Positions 34,460-45,939 of a stretch of DNA of 64,000 bases are shown piece by piece. The notes below the pieces were generated by a model. It was not told the origin of the DNA and did no database searches. It saw only the letters and a list, made by a program, of their open reading frames with translations. The translations under genes and the position numbers were made by a program. The first letter of the stretch is position 1; each line of letters opens with the position of its first letter. The DNA is taken from assembly GCF_014839805.1 (NCBI RefSeq), contig NC_051136.1, positions 2,852,001-2,916,000 of the forward strand. Direction: 5' to 3'. The DNA comes from Manduca sexta. Lineage: Eukaryota; Arthropoda; Insecta; Lepidoptera; Sphingidae.

Positions 34460-34515
34460 TGGTAAATAGTCTTTGCCTACCCCTATGGGATCAGGGTATA
34501 AATGTGTATGTATAC
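34460..34515 (+). repeat. SINE family B tail scrap
   Basis: GTCTTTGCCTACCCCTATGG, GATCAGGGTATAAATGTGTA matches the last 45 bases of the family. Confidence 0.5.
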
Positions 34516-34659
34516 TTGGAACTGTATTGTGCTTGACATTATGAGACACTCAGGTGGATTCAATTACAGAAATGATAATTATTAGAATCAGTTCGATAAT
34601 TCCAAAATTTACTACACATTTAAAATTTCCATTTTTCATACGTGTACAACAAAGATATC

Positions 34660-34810
34660 GCACCGGGGAGTAGTGGCGAGGTAGAGTATCGACTGACGAG
34701 ATATAATTAACCCTCACCAGTCGACACGATCACGCTGGTCAGTTCGAAACCGGATATACACTATCTGATGCGGCACTTGATGCACTTATATGAGCCAGTA
34801 TTGCGTTACA
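34660..34810 (-). repeat. Retroposon family E, minus strand
   Basis: CACCGGGGAGTAGTGGCGAG, GAGTATCGACTGACGAGATA, CACCAGTCGACACGATCACG, GAAACCGGATATACACTATC and GCACTTATATGAGCC follow the order of the family. Confidence 0.65.
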
Positions 34811-34814
34811 TTAA

Positions 34815-36235
34815 ATTATACTGAAAGTAATAAAAAAACAAAAACGTTGTAAGGTCAAAGGGCCCTATTTCGTCTATGAAGGCGAATTCTTCTTTTTGCA
34901 ATAGCGGGCTTTCTAATAGAAGGACAGCTTTGATAGCCGTAAAGTAAATAGGAGATTTTTTGACCTCCGACTTTGTATTATTTATTTATTCAATTACTTG
35001 TTATTTTTGATTGATTAGTATTTGTTTTATGATGTGTGTGCATCAGCTTTATTACTCATGTGACTTTGTATACAAAAGACTTAAAAAAAGATGAATTGGA
35101 CAATTGCAGGCAAATAAGTAAGCCTGTAGTTTCTTTCTGTCTTTCTTCTTTAGGAAGTCATCTCTCAGGAAGCTAGTGAATGGCTGGTAGCTCAGCTAGA
35201 CTAGAGCTCATATAATCATCACCAGTGAGAATGGCGACGTATTTTAGGTTATTTATTCCAGTACATACTTCTATTATTAATTCTTCAAGTATTTAGTGTG
35301 CATTATTTATAACAAGCCAATTATAACATTGTTTTCAATATCATAAAATAATTCTTCATCTTAATTATTTTACCATCTCAATGGTTTAATGCTAGTTTTC
35401 TTGTGATATCAACCGTGAATCAAAATGAATTTAATTTTAATAAGCCACGCGTGACTTGTACGAAATTTGAAAAATATTAGCTTTACTCACAACATAGTTA
35501 TAATTACTCACAACATATATTTAATCCTTAAAATCTTCCACGCAAACTGATTACAAAATTATTGCATACACCTCTATTTAGAACAAATACCTCACTCACC
35601 TCTACCCAGACTTTGTGTTCATTTACCATATTTCGATTACATTTCGGAAAGTAATGTGACATATTATATTCTTTATTAAAACTACAAAGTTTTGTTACTG
35701 TGATAAGTCTATTTAAATTCTCATCTTCTTTTTTTGGTAAGTTATAGTTTTGATCCACTATTCTAATAATTAAAATTACGTAGTAGCTTATAGTGTTTTT
35801 TTTTTTATATTGTCAATGCTTTGTTTTGGCTTTCATATTTGTACTGTTTTAATTATTTCCTATTTTCATGTATTTATGTGTAATCGGCTATCACAAAAAT
35901 GAATAAATAAACATAATATTCCTTCAATATTATTAACAAGGAATAATTTAACAAACCCCATACAAACTTAAACGCGACAAATGCGAAAATTGCATATGCA
36001 AAGGGTATTAAAACGAGATGTAAAATTGCAGCTCAATCGAGTAGGGAATCACAACGGATCAGCACGATCGGCTTGCGAGGCGCACCTGCCAGCTGACCCA
36101 CTCTCGGGAATATTCAGTCCGAGTGTCAGATTGAATGCTGGGCTTTTAGAGCTGTGTGGTGGAGTGTGACGGATTGTAAAAGTGTTTGCAAATACTCAAT
36201 TATGTTTATTGGTACTAGTCAATTATACTCTAAAT
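34815..36235. other. No called gene; one CpG-richer patch
   Basis: Mostly AT-rich. At 35965-36175 there is a locally GC-rich patch (CAATCGAGTAGGGAATCACA, CGATCGGCTTGCGAGGCGCA, CCCACTCTCGGGAATATTCA). It is open for 62 codons on the plus strand and has a donor-like CAG|GTGCGC on the minus strand. I cannot identify a product. It may be a regulatory element, an isolated exon or an old repeat. Confidence 0.3.
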
Positions 36236-36247
36236 TATATAACACTG

Positions 36248-36443
36248 AAATAAAACTATTTCGCGGTTTTTATCGCGGTTTTAATATTATAATATTCTTC
36301 CGAAGTTAAGGTTTTGCAGCCTTCGTAGCTAAGGAATAGACTAAGATTTTGGTCATCCGAATAGTCAAAATTACAATATCTATCTACATTTTACAATTAT
36401 ACGTTTTTAAATTTTAGCTTTGTTGGTCCGATCTACGATCACA
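36248..36443 (+). mobile_element. MITE family M, diverged
   Basis: AAATAAAACTATTTCGCGGT, TTTATCGCGGTTTTAATATT, GTTTTGCAGCCTTCGTAGC, GTCATCCGAATAGTCAAAAT, ACATTTTACAATTATACG, GTTGGTCCGATCTACGATCA. The central CGACGTTTCGAAG is mutated. Confidence 0.7.
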
Positions 36444-36809
36444 GATATATGCAACAAGTATGGTACAACAGAGGCGTAAAGTGAAATTTTCCGAAAGGGA
36501 ACACAACATATTTATATACTTGGTGCTTATACGCATTAATGCGGTCTGCAATTCGTTCTAATGATCATTAGATTAATTAATCACGCAAGAGAATCCTGCA
36601 TAAGTGGAATTATATTAACTCTTGGCTACTGGTAGTACACACAACACATATATCTTTGGTATTTTATTAATAAATTGTATTTTTAATTTTATGACAAAAC
36701 GACCAAGTCGCTTGCATTATCGCATCGCAGAACTATTTATGAACCACAGATCTAAATATAAATAGTTCGTAACATGATGTTACGAGTAATAATGCCAAAT
36801 ATTCGTAAT

Positions 36810-36973
36810 ATAATAATATCAGCCCTGTATTATAATACTGTCCCACTGTTGGGCACGGGCCTCCTCTACTACTGAGAGGGAACAGGCCTTAGTCCACCAC
36901 GCTGGCCAAATGCGGGTTGGTAGACTTCACATACCCTTGAAAATTCCAAATAGAGAATTTCTCAGGCATGCAG
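36810..36973 (-). mobile_element. SINE family A, 3' half, minus strand
   Basis: AATAATATCAGCCCTGTATT, CCCACTGTTGGGCACGGGCC, TCCTCTACTACTGAGAGGGA, TTAGTCCACCACGCTGGCCA, and TTTCTCAGGCATGCAG. The tRNA head is absent. Confidence 0.85.
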
Positions 36974-36974
36974 A

Positions 36975-39900
36975 TTGCAATATTCGTAATATCGAAACAC
37001 AACAGTTGGTATGAGATTTATAAAAATAGTATCAGAAACAATAAATATGTCATCACATTTAAAGTAGATATAGAACTGAAGCTCTCACAATTAGCCGAAT
37101 GTATTGTTGCGTGGCAATCAAACATCTTAGGTGGGGCTCCCGGCCAAAGCGCGCGAACCATACTTGAAGAAGCTATCTATTTTAAAATTTATAAAAAAAT
37201 AATCACCATATCTACAATATGTTATCTTTACTTTGGTTATTCAAGGTTTTATTCGTTTCATAATAAAAATGACATTAATATTGTTGATTCTGTATATCTC
37301 CTAAAGTACAAAAATCATATTAATTTGCAATCAACACTGTTAGTTTTGTAGTTTAAAATTTTCATAAAGACCAAAAAATATGTATATTTCCGCCCGTGAC
37401 TCGTGCCCTTTAAAATATATATGGTTGCAAACGAATTCTCAAGGCCTTTGCCTGCCTTTGCTTAGACGACCGCCTTACGGAGGCAAATCTATCATTACGA
37501 CATACCTAAATCTATAACATGTCATTTCGAAAAATCTGATATAAATTAAGAAAATTACGGTTTTCTATTGAAGTGAAATAAAATTTCATTTCAATGGAGA
37601 GAGAGAGAGATATTTTATCTTGTTTACAAACGTTTACTTCATTTACCAATAATATCCCCCTATTCCCATTTTTTACCATCTTCCACGTCGTTTGCACTCA
37701 ATCTGTCCCCTTTAAGTAAACCAAGAAATATTTTATTGACAAAAACAAAATGGCATTTTCATCTTCCAGTCTGCCCTGATTACTGAAGTTGATATATCAG
37801 GAATAAATGACGTGGAAATAAAATACATGGTCTGTCGTCTAACCTCGTAGTAACGTTACATGATAAGTACAAATCGTTTTACGGGCTTATTTTTGTGGCA
37901 GATCCTTTATCGTGAGTTGTTTTCCTTGGGTCTTCTATAGAATCTTATGTAGTAACTTCCAAAGTTAATTATTTCTGTCACGCTGTTACAGACACGAATG
38001 TGGGGGAAAGAGTTAGTTTTATCGTAAAAGGTATTATTTTTCATAGGCTTCGCGACGTTTGATAGTTGATAAATAAAACTAAGAAGAATTCCAGGACGAA
38101 CAGAGATGTATATTGCGACAGCGTTGTTACAAGAGCCATGGGCACAGACAGAGAGGGAAGTAAGCTTGTGATTTTTTTTTTGTCAAAACGTCTTTAGTGA
38201 TGTGCTCATGTTTTCTATTTATATATTGCGTTTAAAATTAATGCCTAACAACGTTTCCTAGTATTGTGTATGTATTTGTAATATTAATAGTAGACGTAGG
38301 TATAACTGTAATGAGGAATAAATGAATTTGGCGTTGTCATCTTTGAAGTTTATAAAGTCTATGCGAAATAGCCATCGTATTTCTTTACGCGCTTTCTTGG
38401 CTTTCGTTAACAATTTTTCTAAAGCGAGTGATGATGGCGGTCTTTTCACCGGCCCCTATCTGATTGAACCGCTTGGATACGCTAAGGTCCTTTGGTTACC
38501 TGCCATGACCCACTGGGATAAGTGGAAGGTTTATTGATAATAATGATTTAATCTTAACATTGGAAGGATTATTAGAATAAATGGTATAATTGACAGAAAT
38601 TTGTCGTAATGTAACTAGAATTCTAGTTCTAGAATTGACGTTGAACATTTGACAATCAATGTTATATTTTTTATTTATACAGAAATTGCCTAACTGTTTT
38701 GCTACATATTTATGAAATATGAAACAGATAAAAGTAAAACTTTTTGCCAAAATTCATTGCTAACTGACGCCAAAATTGATGAAATAAAAGTAAAGGAAAA
38801 ATACTACACTACTAACCATGAAAGAAAAGTACTACATTGTAAAGTATGTCGAACTTGATATGCTCTAATTACGACTTATAAGTCGCCGAGATTGAAAAGA
38901 GCAAGCCGAATTCAAATTCTTTCGCAAAATAAAAAACCAATAAACGTCTGCCATCGACTTACAGGTCAAAGTTGACCAGCATAATGAAAGGCCATCATGA
39001 AAAATGGACGAAAAAGGGGCGAAAAATTCACCATTAATTTACTGCAAACGGCATTCGGTATAAACGAAACTTTAAGAAAAGAGTTAAACAACTCAGTAAA
39101 GTTTGGAAATGTTAGCGAAAGAGAAACAATTACCGAATTGGATTTTAACTAATTCGCAGATGGCCTGTTTGTTAGAGTGGAAACTTATTCTATAAATGCT
39201 CTTCGGATGTAGTCTAACTCTTATTGGATTCTAGAAATAGTTTTATTGGAAGCTGTGTTAGTAAATTTTCTTATCCTTACCTACTCTTCGTAGTCGCTTT
39301 AGATTAGCGAAGAGTGCAACGTATCAAATGAAAGTTGCTGGTTCGAGTCCAGCCATTTATCATACATTTTCGCTACAGCACAAAACTCATCATAATATCT
39401 TTTCAAAAAAGACTGACGAAGTAAGCACCTATCCGTTTTTGTGAAGCCTCTTCCAAAATAGGTATAAATAATTTTTTCTAATACTTTTTTCCTTGGCACG
39501 GTAATTATGATGTGGACAGTATTTTAAATATAATATGGACTAAAGAAGGACGATGTCTCTGGCGGCAGTTATACATGTTTGTGTGCGTCCCAGTATATTG
39601 TGCGAATAACATTTTTGTTTCTTTCTTTCTTTCAGTCGCCAGTATTAGGTCGGTCTGCAGGCCCACCTTAATCAGCTTTCATGGAAGATTTTTATGCAAT
39701 ATAGATGCAAACACTAAACTTCAACAAGCAACTTAAACAGACCGACATATTCAAATTCCAAAGTAAAACCAGCCAAACCTATGCAGACTCATTGATTTTC
39801 ATTCGGTACCAAAGAACAAAGGAACCTTTAAAAATTCCCGATCTTACTCAATTACCAAAGTATTCCATTGGACTAACGAATCTATAGCAGTGCAGTAAAA

Positions 39901-40315
39901 TATAAACTTTTTTGGCACCAGCTCGACTCTATTGTTGGTAAGTATACCTTATACAGTAAGTGAAAATTTAAACTATACCGCCGTACAGTTCAGACGTTAT
40001 CTAGTTGTTTACTGGTTTCCCGAATTTCAGGAATGAGCTAAGTTTTGTTTAGTAATATTTTGGTCCAGCGTCTTTTGTTTTAAAACAAAACTATCGGGAT
40101 GATTTCCTGAAACCACAGAACAATAACAAAAGGCATAAAAGTCATGCTAAAATAGCTACTCAATATATTATAATACGATGATATTATTTTACCTTATGAG
40201 TTGGATAAGGTGATAGAAAGAGATGCATACTCATTCGTATATTCGAAATTTATAAGGTTGTCATCAACTTCTACCAATTTTTTTAAGCTAGTAATATGTG
40301 TATCGATTTCATAGA
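36975..40315. other. No convincing gene
   Basis: Several open frames were examined and not accepted: 36968-37351 plus (127 codons, begins in the SINE), 38258-38449 minus (KRPPSSLALEKLLTKAKKAR and onward, Lys-rich, stop just upstream) and 39299-39499 minus. At about 39273-39355 there is a tRNA-like relic with a good T-arm (GCTGGTTCGAGTCCAGC) but no matching acceptor stem. Short (GA)n at 37597-37610. Confidence 0.35.
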
Positions 40316-40317
40316 AA

Positions 40318-40402
40318 TTGAATTCGTACTAGGCCAGCGTGTTGAAGTAAAACCTAAACCTTCAAAGTGGCCGTGCCCAGCATTGGGTCAGTTTATATGT
40401 AA
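40318..40402 (+). repeat. SINE family A scrap
   Basis: TTGAATTCGTACTAGGCCAG, CGTGTTGAAGTAAAACC, GGCCGTGCCCAGCATTGGGT. Degraded 3' part only. Confidence 0.55.
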
Positions 40403-40407
40403 AGCTA

Positions 40408-40630
40408 GTAATAAAATTAAACTATTATTCCGGATGTTATCGCGGTTTTTTATATAATAATTTTCTCCCGACGTTTCGAAGACTTCACAGCCTTACTGGT
40501 CACTGGCTGAGGTGTTGGTCATTCGAAAAGTCTAAGTTACAATATCTACCTACACTTTATATATTCGTCGTCATAAAATTATACTATAAAATCTTTTTAT
40601 TTCCATGTCTAACATTCGCGTAAACATACA
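40408..40630. mobile_element. MITE family M, nearly complete
   Basis: AATAAAATTAAACTATTATT, GTTATCGCGGTTTTTTATAT, CTCCCGACGTTTCGAAGACT, GGTGTTGGTCATTCGAAAAG, ACAATATCTACCTACACTTT, and the inverted right end TTTTATTTCCATGTCTAACA, TTCGCGTAAACATAC. Confidence 0.8.
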
Positions 40631-40639
40631 AACTCATTA

Positions 40640-42160
40640 AAGCTAGTATTTTAATAAAAGCAATCATACTTCACGGGACTTATGCAAAGAAATACACCGC
40701 ATCAAACCAGATAGGCCGTGTGGGCCGACGTCCATAAATATTCAACTATTCGAGATGAAGTAACTGTTTTCAGTACCGCTGTACCAGAAGCACATATTTT
40801 ATTCCTGCACACGAGTGCTTGTTAGGCGACCTGACGTTTATAGTACATTCATATTTTAAACGTACTGCCAGTGTCGGAAGTCATTCGGTTTCGTCAATGT
40901 CAATCATTTTATGACATTTTGCTTTGTATTATATGTGTTTATTTAAAATATTGTTACAAGATATTTATACATTAATAAGTGAAGAACAAACTTGTGCGTG
41001 ATTTAACACAATTAAAATTCATAAAGTAGTGTAAAAAATTATATTATATGCAACGATGAAATTATAACCACTGGTATAAACGATACTGCGATGGGATCCT
41101 CTAAACTACACTTATTGAATATGTATTTATAATAATACTGCAATAGTTAAGTTCTAGAAAAATAGAAGAATAAAATATATTTCTTGCTTCGTCGTTCGCT
41201 TAGGTGCGTCGTTGGAGAATATTTCAAACTCAAAAAGACGAAATACTATTGCTAAAAACAACACACGAACTATGAAAAACATCACAAAACGACACTCATA
41301 CATTTTCCAAACACTTGTCAGTTCTAAAGCATTGCATGAATTATGCATGCGACTGTACTCACTCTCGCATATTTACGTCCAATAGACATTGTCCTTGTGC
41401 ATTTCATGTTGATTGCATTTATTACTCAAATAAAAAAAAACAGCTATTTTGTGAAACACGAGGGACGAAATAAAGTCGCTTGCCAAGAATATTCTGACGA
41501 TATAATTATTTTCTCATTAAATTTATATGCGGAAGAACACTTCTTTATTTTGTAAAAGTATTCCTTACTAGTTTGTGTGATAATTTATGTTCTATAAAAT
41601 GACTGTGATAAATAGCGTTCCGACGATTTCAAAAGCTGTTTTTTATTAATCGTAGAAATTACTTATAATGTTGAATTTTAATTATAAAATATATAATATA
41701 ATGCAATAAAGGACAATGTATTGTTTTAAAGAAAAACAAAAAACAATAATTTGGCACGTGGAAGTCTTAAAAACATAATTACAGTGTTTATTTATTTATT
41801 ATATACAGGAACATCAACAGTTTACACACACAATCAATATTAGTTCAGTTTTCTTAGTATAGTATTTATTGTTCTTATGGGCTTACCAAATAAAGATGTA
41901 CCAACATTTACAAATACACTTATTACGAACAGACTGTTATAATAGTATGACACTGAGAAAATTAGTGCTTATGTAATCAAGGTAATATGATCAACATATT
42001 TAAACATTAATATAAACTATGAAAAAAATAAATAAAAAACAACATATAAGCAATTTTAGTGTAATAAATTATTGAATCGTAAGCGTGTAAATTGCATAAT
42101 TAACTTTTATCAAAATTGTTCTATAGCCCAAGTTTTTCATAATGTAGTAGTTTTATAAAA
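40640..42160. other. No gene seen
   Basis: AT-rich, no repeat recognised. Overlapping 64- and 70-codon frames at 41154-41555 on opposite strands show no domain or splice context. Confidence 0.35.
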
Positions 42161-42161
42161 T

Positions 42162-42335
42162 AATAATATCAGTCCTATTGATTTATATTGTCCACTGCGG
42201 AGCCCTGGTTTTCTATTTCTATTAAGGGTTAAGGCCTTAGTCTAACACGCTGGCCTACTGTGGGTTGGCAGACTTCTCATACCTTCGAAATGCTTATGGA
42301 GAATTCTCAGGTATATGGGTTTCCTCACGATATTT
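42162..42335 (-). mobile_element. SINE family A, 3' half, minus strand
   Basis: AATAATATCAGTCCTATTGA, GTTAAGGCCTTAGTCTAACA, CGCTGGCCTACTGTGGGTTG, CTTCTCATACCTTCGAAATG, TTCTCAGGTATATGGGTTTC, CTCACGATATTTA. Confidence 0.8.
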
Positions 42336-42363
42336 ATATAGAGTATATAAGTAGAGTTTAATA

Positions 42364-42615
42364 CCCTGCCTCGATGGCGCAGTTATATTGTGCGCGGTTC
42401 GGCAGGGCTCTGAGGTCCTGGGTTCGAATCCCGTGTCGGGCAGTGATATTTGGGGTTTTCTGCTCAGTAACAGCCCGGAGTCTGGAATTTGTGCCCGATA
42501 TAGCGACAGGCTCGCCCCCTATCACATCATGGGGCGGAACACACTCGGCGAAAAGTGGGTGTTCTGGTTGTGCCTCTGCATATCCCTTCGAGGATAAATG
42601 CGTTATGTGTTAATA
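42364..42615 (+). mobile_element. tRNA-derived SINE, family B, intact copy
   Basis: The head CCCTGCCTCGATGGCGCAGT, then TATATTGTGCGCGG, followed by B-box GGGTTCGAATCCCGTGTCGG, has clear RNA polymerase III promoter boxes. The body has GGGGTTTTCTGCTCAGTAAC, CCCGGAGTCTGGAATTTGTG, GCCCCCTATCACATCATGGG, CGAAAAGTGGGTGTTCTGGT and ends CCCTTCGAGGATAAATGCGT. It is little diverged and has the best-preserved promoter boxes of the family here. Frames of 69 and 79 codons lie within it and are not genes. Confidence 0.85.
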
Positions 42616-42628
42616 TTCGATATTGACT

Positions 42629-42689
42629 ATAAAATTTAATATAACCCCTAATTAATTATGTATTAATTAGGGGTTATATTAAATTTTAT
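42629..42689. repeat. Perfect 28-bp hairpin
   Basis: ATAAAATTTAATATAACCCC, then TAATTAAT at 42629-42656 is exactly complementary to 42662-42689, with a 5-base loop. It sits 14 bases after the end of SINE B. Confidence 0.9.
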
Positions 42690-43128
42690 GATAATATACC
42701 ACAATGAAACTTCACACAAACTATCGCGAACATTTTTAATGCATCTATAATAGAAATATGAAACGTTTATTGAAATCCAATAATACAAAATTGTATTCCG
42801 ACGCACGTCGGCATCACGCGCGGCACCCAGATGTCTTTTTATCTACTTTGAATTTACTCAACAATTACATTATATATGTGCGTTTTGTAAGTCATTATAC
42901 TGTGTTTGTACAGCTTTTATATGATCGTTTTTGTTAGGTTAAAATAATAAATTAAGATCGAGTATGATTTATATTTTTTTTATTTTGTTAATCAGTACGT
43001 TCGTTATACAGTGTTTTCTAGAGAGAACAATACGACACCGATTCTACTGACAGTCATGAAAGCTTTTCTTTTTTAATGTAAGTGAACATAAAGGTAATTA
43101 CAAACATTTAAACCTCTTTTATACTATG

Positions 43129-43437
43129 ATTCCTTATGTTTACGCAAATGTTAGACATTAAAATAAAACAATTTTTCGGATATTATCGCGGTTTTAATAT
43201 TTTAGTTTTCTCCCACTTCAAGACACTCTGAGCTCATTCAACGTAGATTTGACCACGAACAGCTAAAACTTTAAAAAGTTGTATAATTGTAAAATGTAGG
43301 TAGATATTGTAATTTTGACTGTGCGGATGACCATCACCTCAGTCCTCCCCGTGACCGCGAAGGCTGCAAAGTCTTCGAAACGTCGGGAGAAAACTAAAAG
43401 ATTAAATAATAAAATCCGAAAAATAGTTTAATTTTCA
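43129..43437. mobile_element. MITE family M, full length with both inverted termini (internally inverted)
   Basis: The left end TTATGTTTACGCAAATGTTA, GACATTAAAATAAAAC, TCGGATATTATCGCGGTTTT. The right end is its complement (TAAAATCCGAAAAATAGTTT, AATTTTCAT). The centre is in the reverse orientation relative to the left end: CACTCTGAGCTCATTCAACG, ACATTTTGCAATT-like, GCGAAGGCTGCAAAGTCTTC, GAAACGTCGGGAG. About 309 bp. Confidence 0.8.
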
Positions 43438-43574
43438 TCTCTTTTATACCATTTATTTTCTAACAATTTTCAATGAGAACATCATATAATGTTTAATTTA
43501 TCTAAACACTGATAGACAAGACAGAATAAATCGGTGACATTAATTAATTAGTTCAAGTTTATAAACATGGAATT

Positions 43575-43690
43575 TGTGGCGGATAGGGTGATAGGCATGC
43601 CTCCTATCACGCTATGGAACACACTTGTCAAAATGTAGATGCTCTGCCTACCCCTTCGAGGATGAAGTCGTGATACATGTGTATTGTTTT
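43575..43690 (+). mobile_element. SINE family B, 3' half
   Basis: GGCGGATAGGGTGATAGGCA, GCCTCCTATCACGCTATGGA, ACACACTTGTCAAAATGTAG, CTGCCTACCCCTTCGAGGAT, GAAGTCGTGATAC. Confidence 0.75.
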
Positions 43691-44029
43691 ACGTAACATT
43701 TTAATGGGACTTTTGAGTTTAAGTAATTCTAATTTTAATTTAAAATGTAGATATTTGGAAGAGCAGTGTTTCCTAATGCTTGCTATAATTAACAGAAAGG
43801 GCTAAAACCTCTAATTGTAATAGATTTAGTTTGTACCACATAAAAGATACATATTTAGTTCCCTTTGTGGTCAAATATGAAACTAAGCTTTATAAGGAAC
43901 TAAAGAATACTTTATTATTCGGTTCATTGATTTTTAGTATAGGAATAATCTAATAGCTATAGGAAATATACATAATACAGTCATGTTTGTACATGTATTT
44001 AGGGTTAAGAGAGTTGTTATCGATATAAC

Positions 44030-44105
44030 ATCGTCACCTTCAGCCACAAGCCCACTACTAAACAGGCTATCATAAGATTTCCAGACGGTCGAGTACAAAC
44101 AACTA
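44030..44105 (-). repeat. Retroelement tail scrap
   Basis: CATCGTCACCTTCAGCCACA, AGCCCACTACTAAACAGGCT, ATCATAAGATTTCCAGACGG resembles dispersed lepidopteran LINE tails of the form CCAC-AGCCC-CTACT-AACA-AGG. Called on general resemblance only. Confidence 0.35.
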
Positions 44106-44425
44106 TTACACTAATCAATATGCGGTACTATAATCAGCTAGAATATTATCACTGATTTTCAGAATTTAACACGTACCGACTTAACCCGAATATCTAATCC
44201 AGGACTTAAGGTCATTGATAAATCAAGTTATCCACTAAATATAGACCAATGACGCTAAGTTTAAAATGCCAACAAGACTACCAAAACCACAACACAGCAT
44301 GCGATGAAATATTCCGCAGCGCAGCGACTCAGCATTCAAGAAACGTACTTTTTGATTTTTGAATGTTAAGGCTACAATAATATGAATATAAGATGCAAGT
44401 GCCGCATTGCGACGTTTCAATTCGC

Positions 44426-44533
44426 TCACACCTGGCCGTTGGTGATGCATTCCGGTGTGGCCTCATCGTTTTTTAATATTTCTGTCCCAAACTTGGAAGC
44501 TTTGGCCTGGATTCCACGTGACTGATTGCGCAT
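44426..44533 (-). CDS. Possible small coding exon of unknown gene (minus strand)
   Basis: A 35-codon minus-strand frame from ATG (44533) reads MRNQSRGIQAKASKFGTEIL, then KNDEATPECITNGQ. At its end is a donor-like CCAG|GTGTGAG; without splicing, the frame stops at TGA two codons later. It is clearly GC-richer and more protein-like than its surroundings. A second frame across the same DNA also looks coding-like but is broken by TGA. It could be a first or internal exon, or a fragment of a processed pseudogene. I see neither the partner exons nor a promoter and do not recognise the peptide. Confidence 0.2.
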   Translation of the reverse strand: MRNQSRGIQAKASKFGTEILKNDEATPECITNGQV

Positions 44534-44539
44534 ACTCTT

Positions 44540-45605
44540 CAGGAGTTACAAATACATTGGCAATGTATTTGAAATGGTATTTTTGTCCTATGATGTGATT
44601 AAGTAAAGCCCTATTTACTTCTTATTCCCATATATATGTCATCTGAAATAATCAATTAAGAAACGAGATATTCAGTTTTATTTCTGATTCACTTCGATTT
44701 ATAATATAACTTATCTATTAATTATGTTTCAAATATTAAGTCCTACGCCACTAATTATATATATTTAAAACTTAATGTAAATGCAGTCGCAAGTAATGTA
44801 CAGTATAGCTTAAGGCTGTTTATTTACATTTGTTTATAGTGCCTCTGTTGAAACGTACATACGTTATCGCGTCACAACCCCATTTAATTACATCAATGCT
44901 GATGACAAACATTAATGGTCACTGTAACTCAATGATCATATGATATTGCAGATATATTCGAGTTTCAGGGTCAATATTGTGAAATAAATAGATGGATTAT
45001 GGATGGATAGGGCTAGATAGGTGGATGAGATTTGGCACAAAGATAGCCCAAAGATTGTATTATACAAAATACTTCCTGGAATACTGTACAGTCGGACTTT
45101 TATTTCTAAAATAATTTCACAGTTTATTGTAAGCAAATTCTACTTGATACTATTTGATTACAAAGAAAACTTAAGTTTATAAAAAACAATATGGATGTTA
45201 AAATTAAATTTATTTCGAATAAAGCAGCGTTTATCCCTCTAAAAGACACTACAAAGCTCTACTCAGTTTATTCAATCAGCAAGCGTCTAAAAAAGAAAAC
45301 ATTTTCTAAGTTCTAAAGTATCTGCCTAATCAATCTAATAGCTAGTAGGTGGCCCATAATGTTAGTAAGTGATAGCATCGTCTAGCCCATTTTCGCTGCT
45401 AACTGCTATTTACCAGCATGATGACAGTGTTAAACAATATTGATTTGTTGTATTATTTGTACTTTATTGATTTCCACTGTATTCGTTTTAATTGCTAATA
45501 AATATTATTTAATTTATTCGATTTTTTAATATTTTATTATCTGAAATGTCTTTGCTTAACATTAGGGAATGAAGGGTTAATATTATTTTAAATTAAATTA
45601 TATTT
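44540..45605. other. No gene seen
   Basis: AT-rich, no repeat recognised. Confidence 0.35.
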
Positions 45606-45610
45606 CATTA

Positions 45611-45928
45611 TTGCGATAGCCTAGTTGGGTGTGGAACGGACTGCCGAGACGAATGTCCGCAGGTTCAAATCCGCAGGGCACACACCTCTGACTTTTCTAA
45701 AAAAAATGTGTGTATTCTTTGTGAATTATCGCCTGCTTTAACGGTGAAGGAAAACATCGTGAGGAAACCTGCATACCTGAGAAATTCTCTATTAGGAATT
45801 TCGAAGGTCTGTGAAGCAACCAATCCGCACTAGGCCAGCGTGGTGGACTAAGGCCTAATCCTTCTCAGTAGTAGAGGAGGCCAATGCTCACCAGTGGGCA
45901 AGTATATAATACAGGGCTGATATTATTT
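45611..45928 (+). mobile_element. tRNA-derived SINE, family A, best full-length copy
   Basis: Head TTGCGATAGCCTAGTTGGGT (A-box), GGAACGGACTGCCGAGACGA, B-box CGCAGGTTCAAATCCGCAGG, then TGAATTATCGCCTGCTTTAA, CGGTGAAGGAAAACATCGTG, CACTAGGCCAGCGTGGTGGA, CAGTAGTAGAGGAGGCCAAT, and the end AATACAGGGCTGATATTATT. This copy serves as the reference for the family in the window. Confidence 0.92.
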
Positions 45929-45939
45929 TTGTATTTAGT

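Noticed and set aside
36968..37351. 127-codon plus-strand open frame
   Set aside because: It begins inside a SINE A copy and continues into AT-rich DNA (Ile/Lys/Asn/Tyr-rich). No domain, promoter or splice support.
39273..39360. Possible tRNA gene (GCTGGTTCGAGTCCAGC T-arm)
   Set aside because: The T-arm is good, but no upstream segment pairs with the bases after it to form an acceptor stem, and the anticodon arm does not fold. Treated as a SINE or tRNA relic.
42374..42613. 69- and 79-codon frames with balanced codons
   Set aside because: They are contained in SINE family B; the GGTTCGAATCCC motif is its Pol III B-box, not coding sequence.
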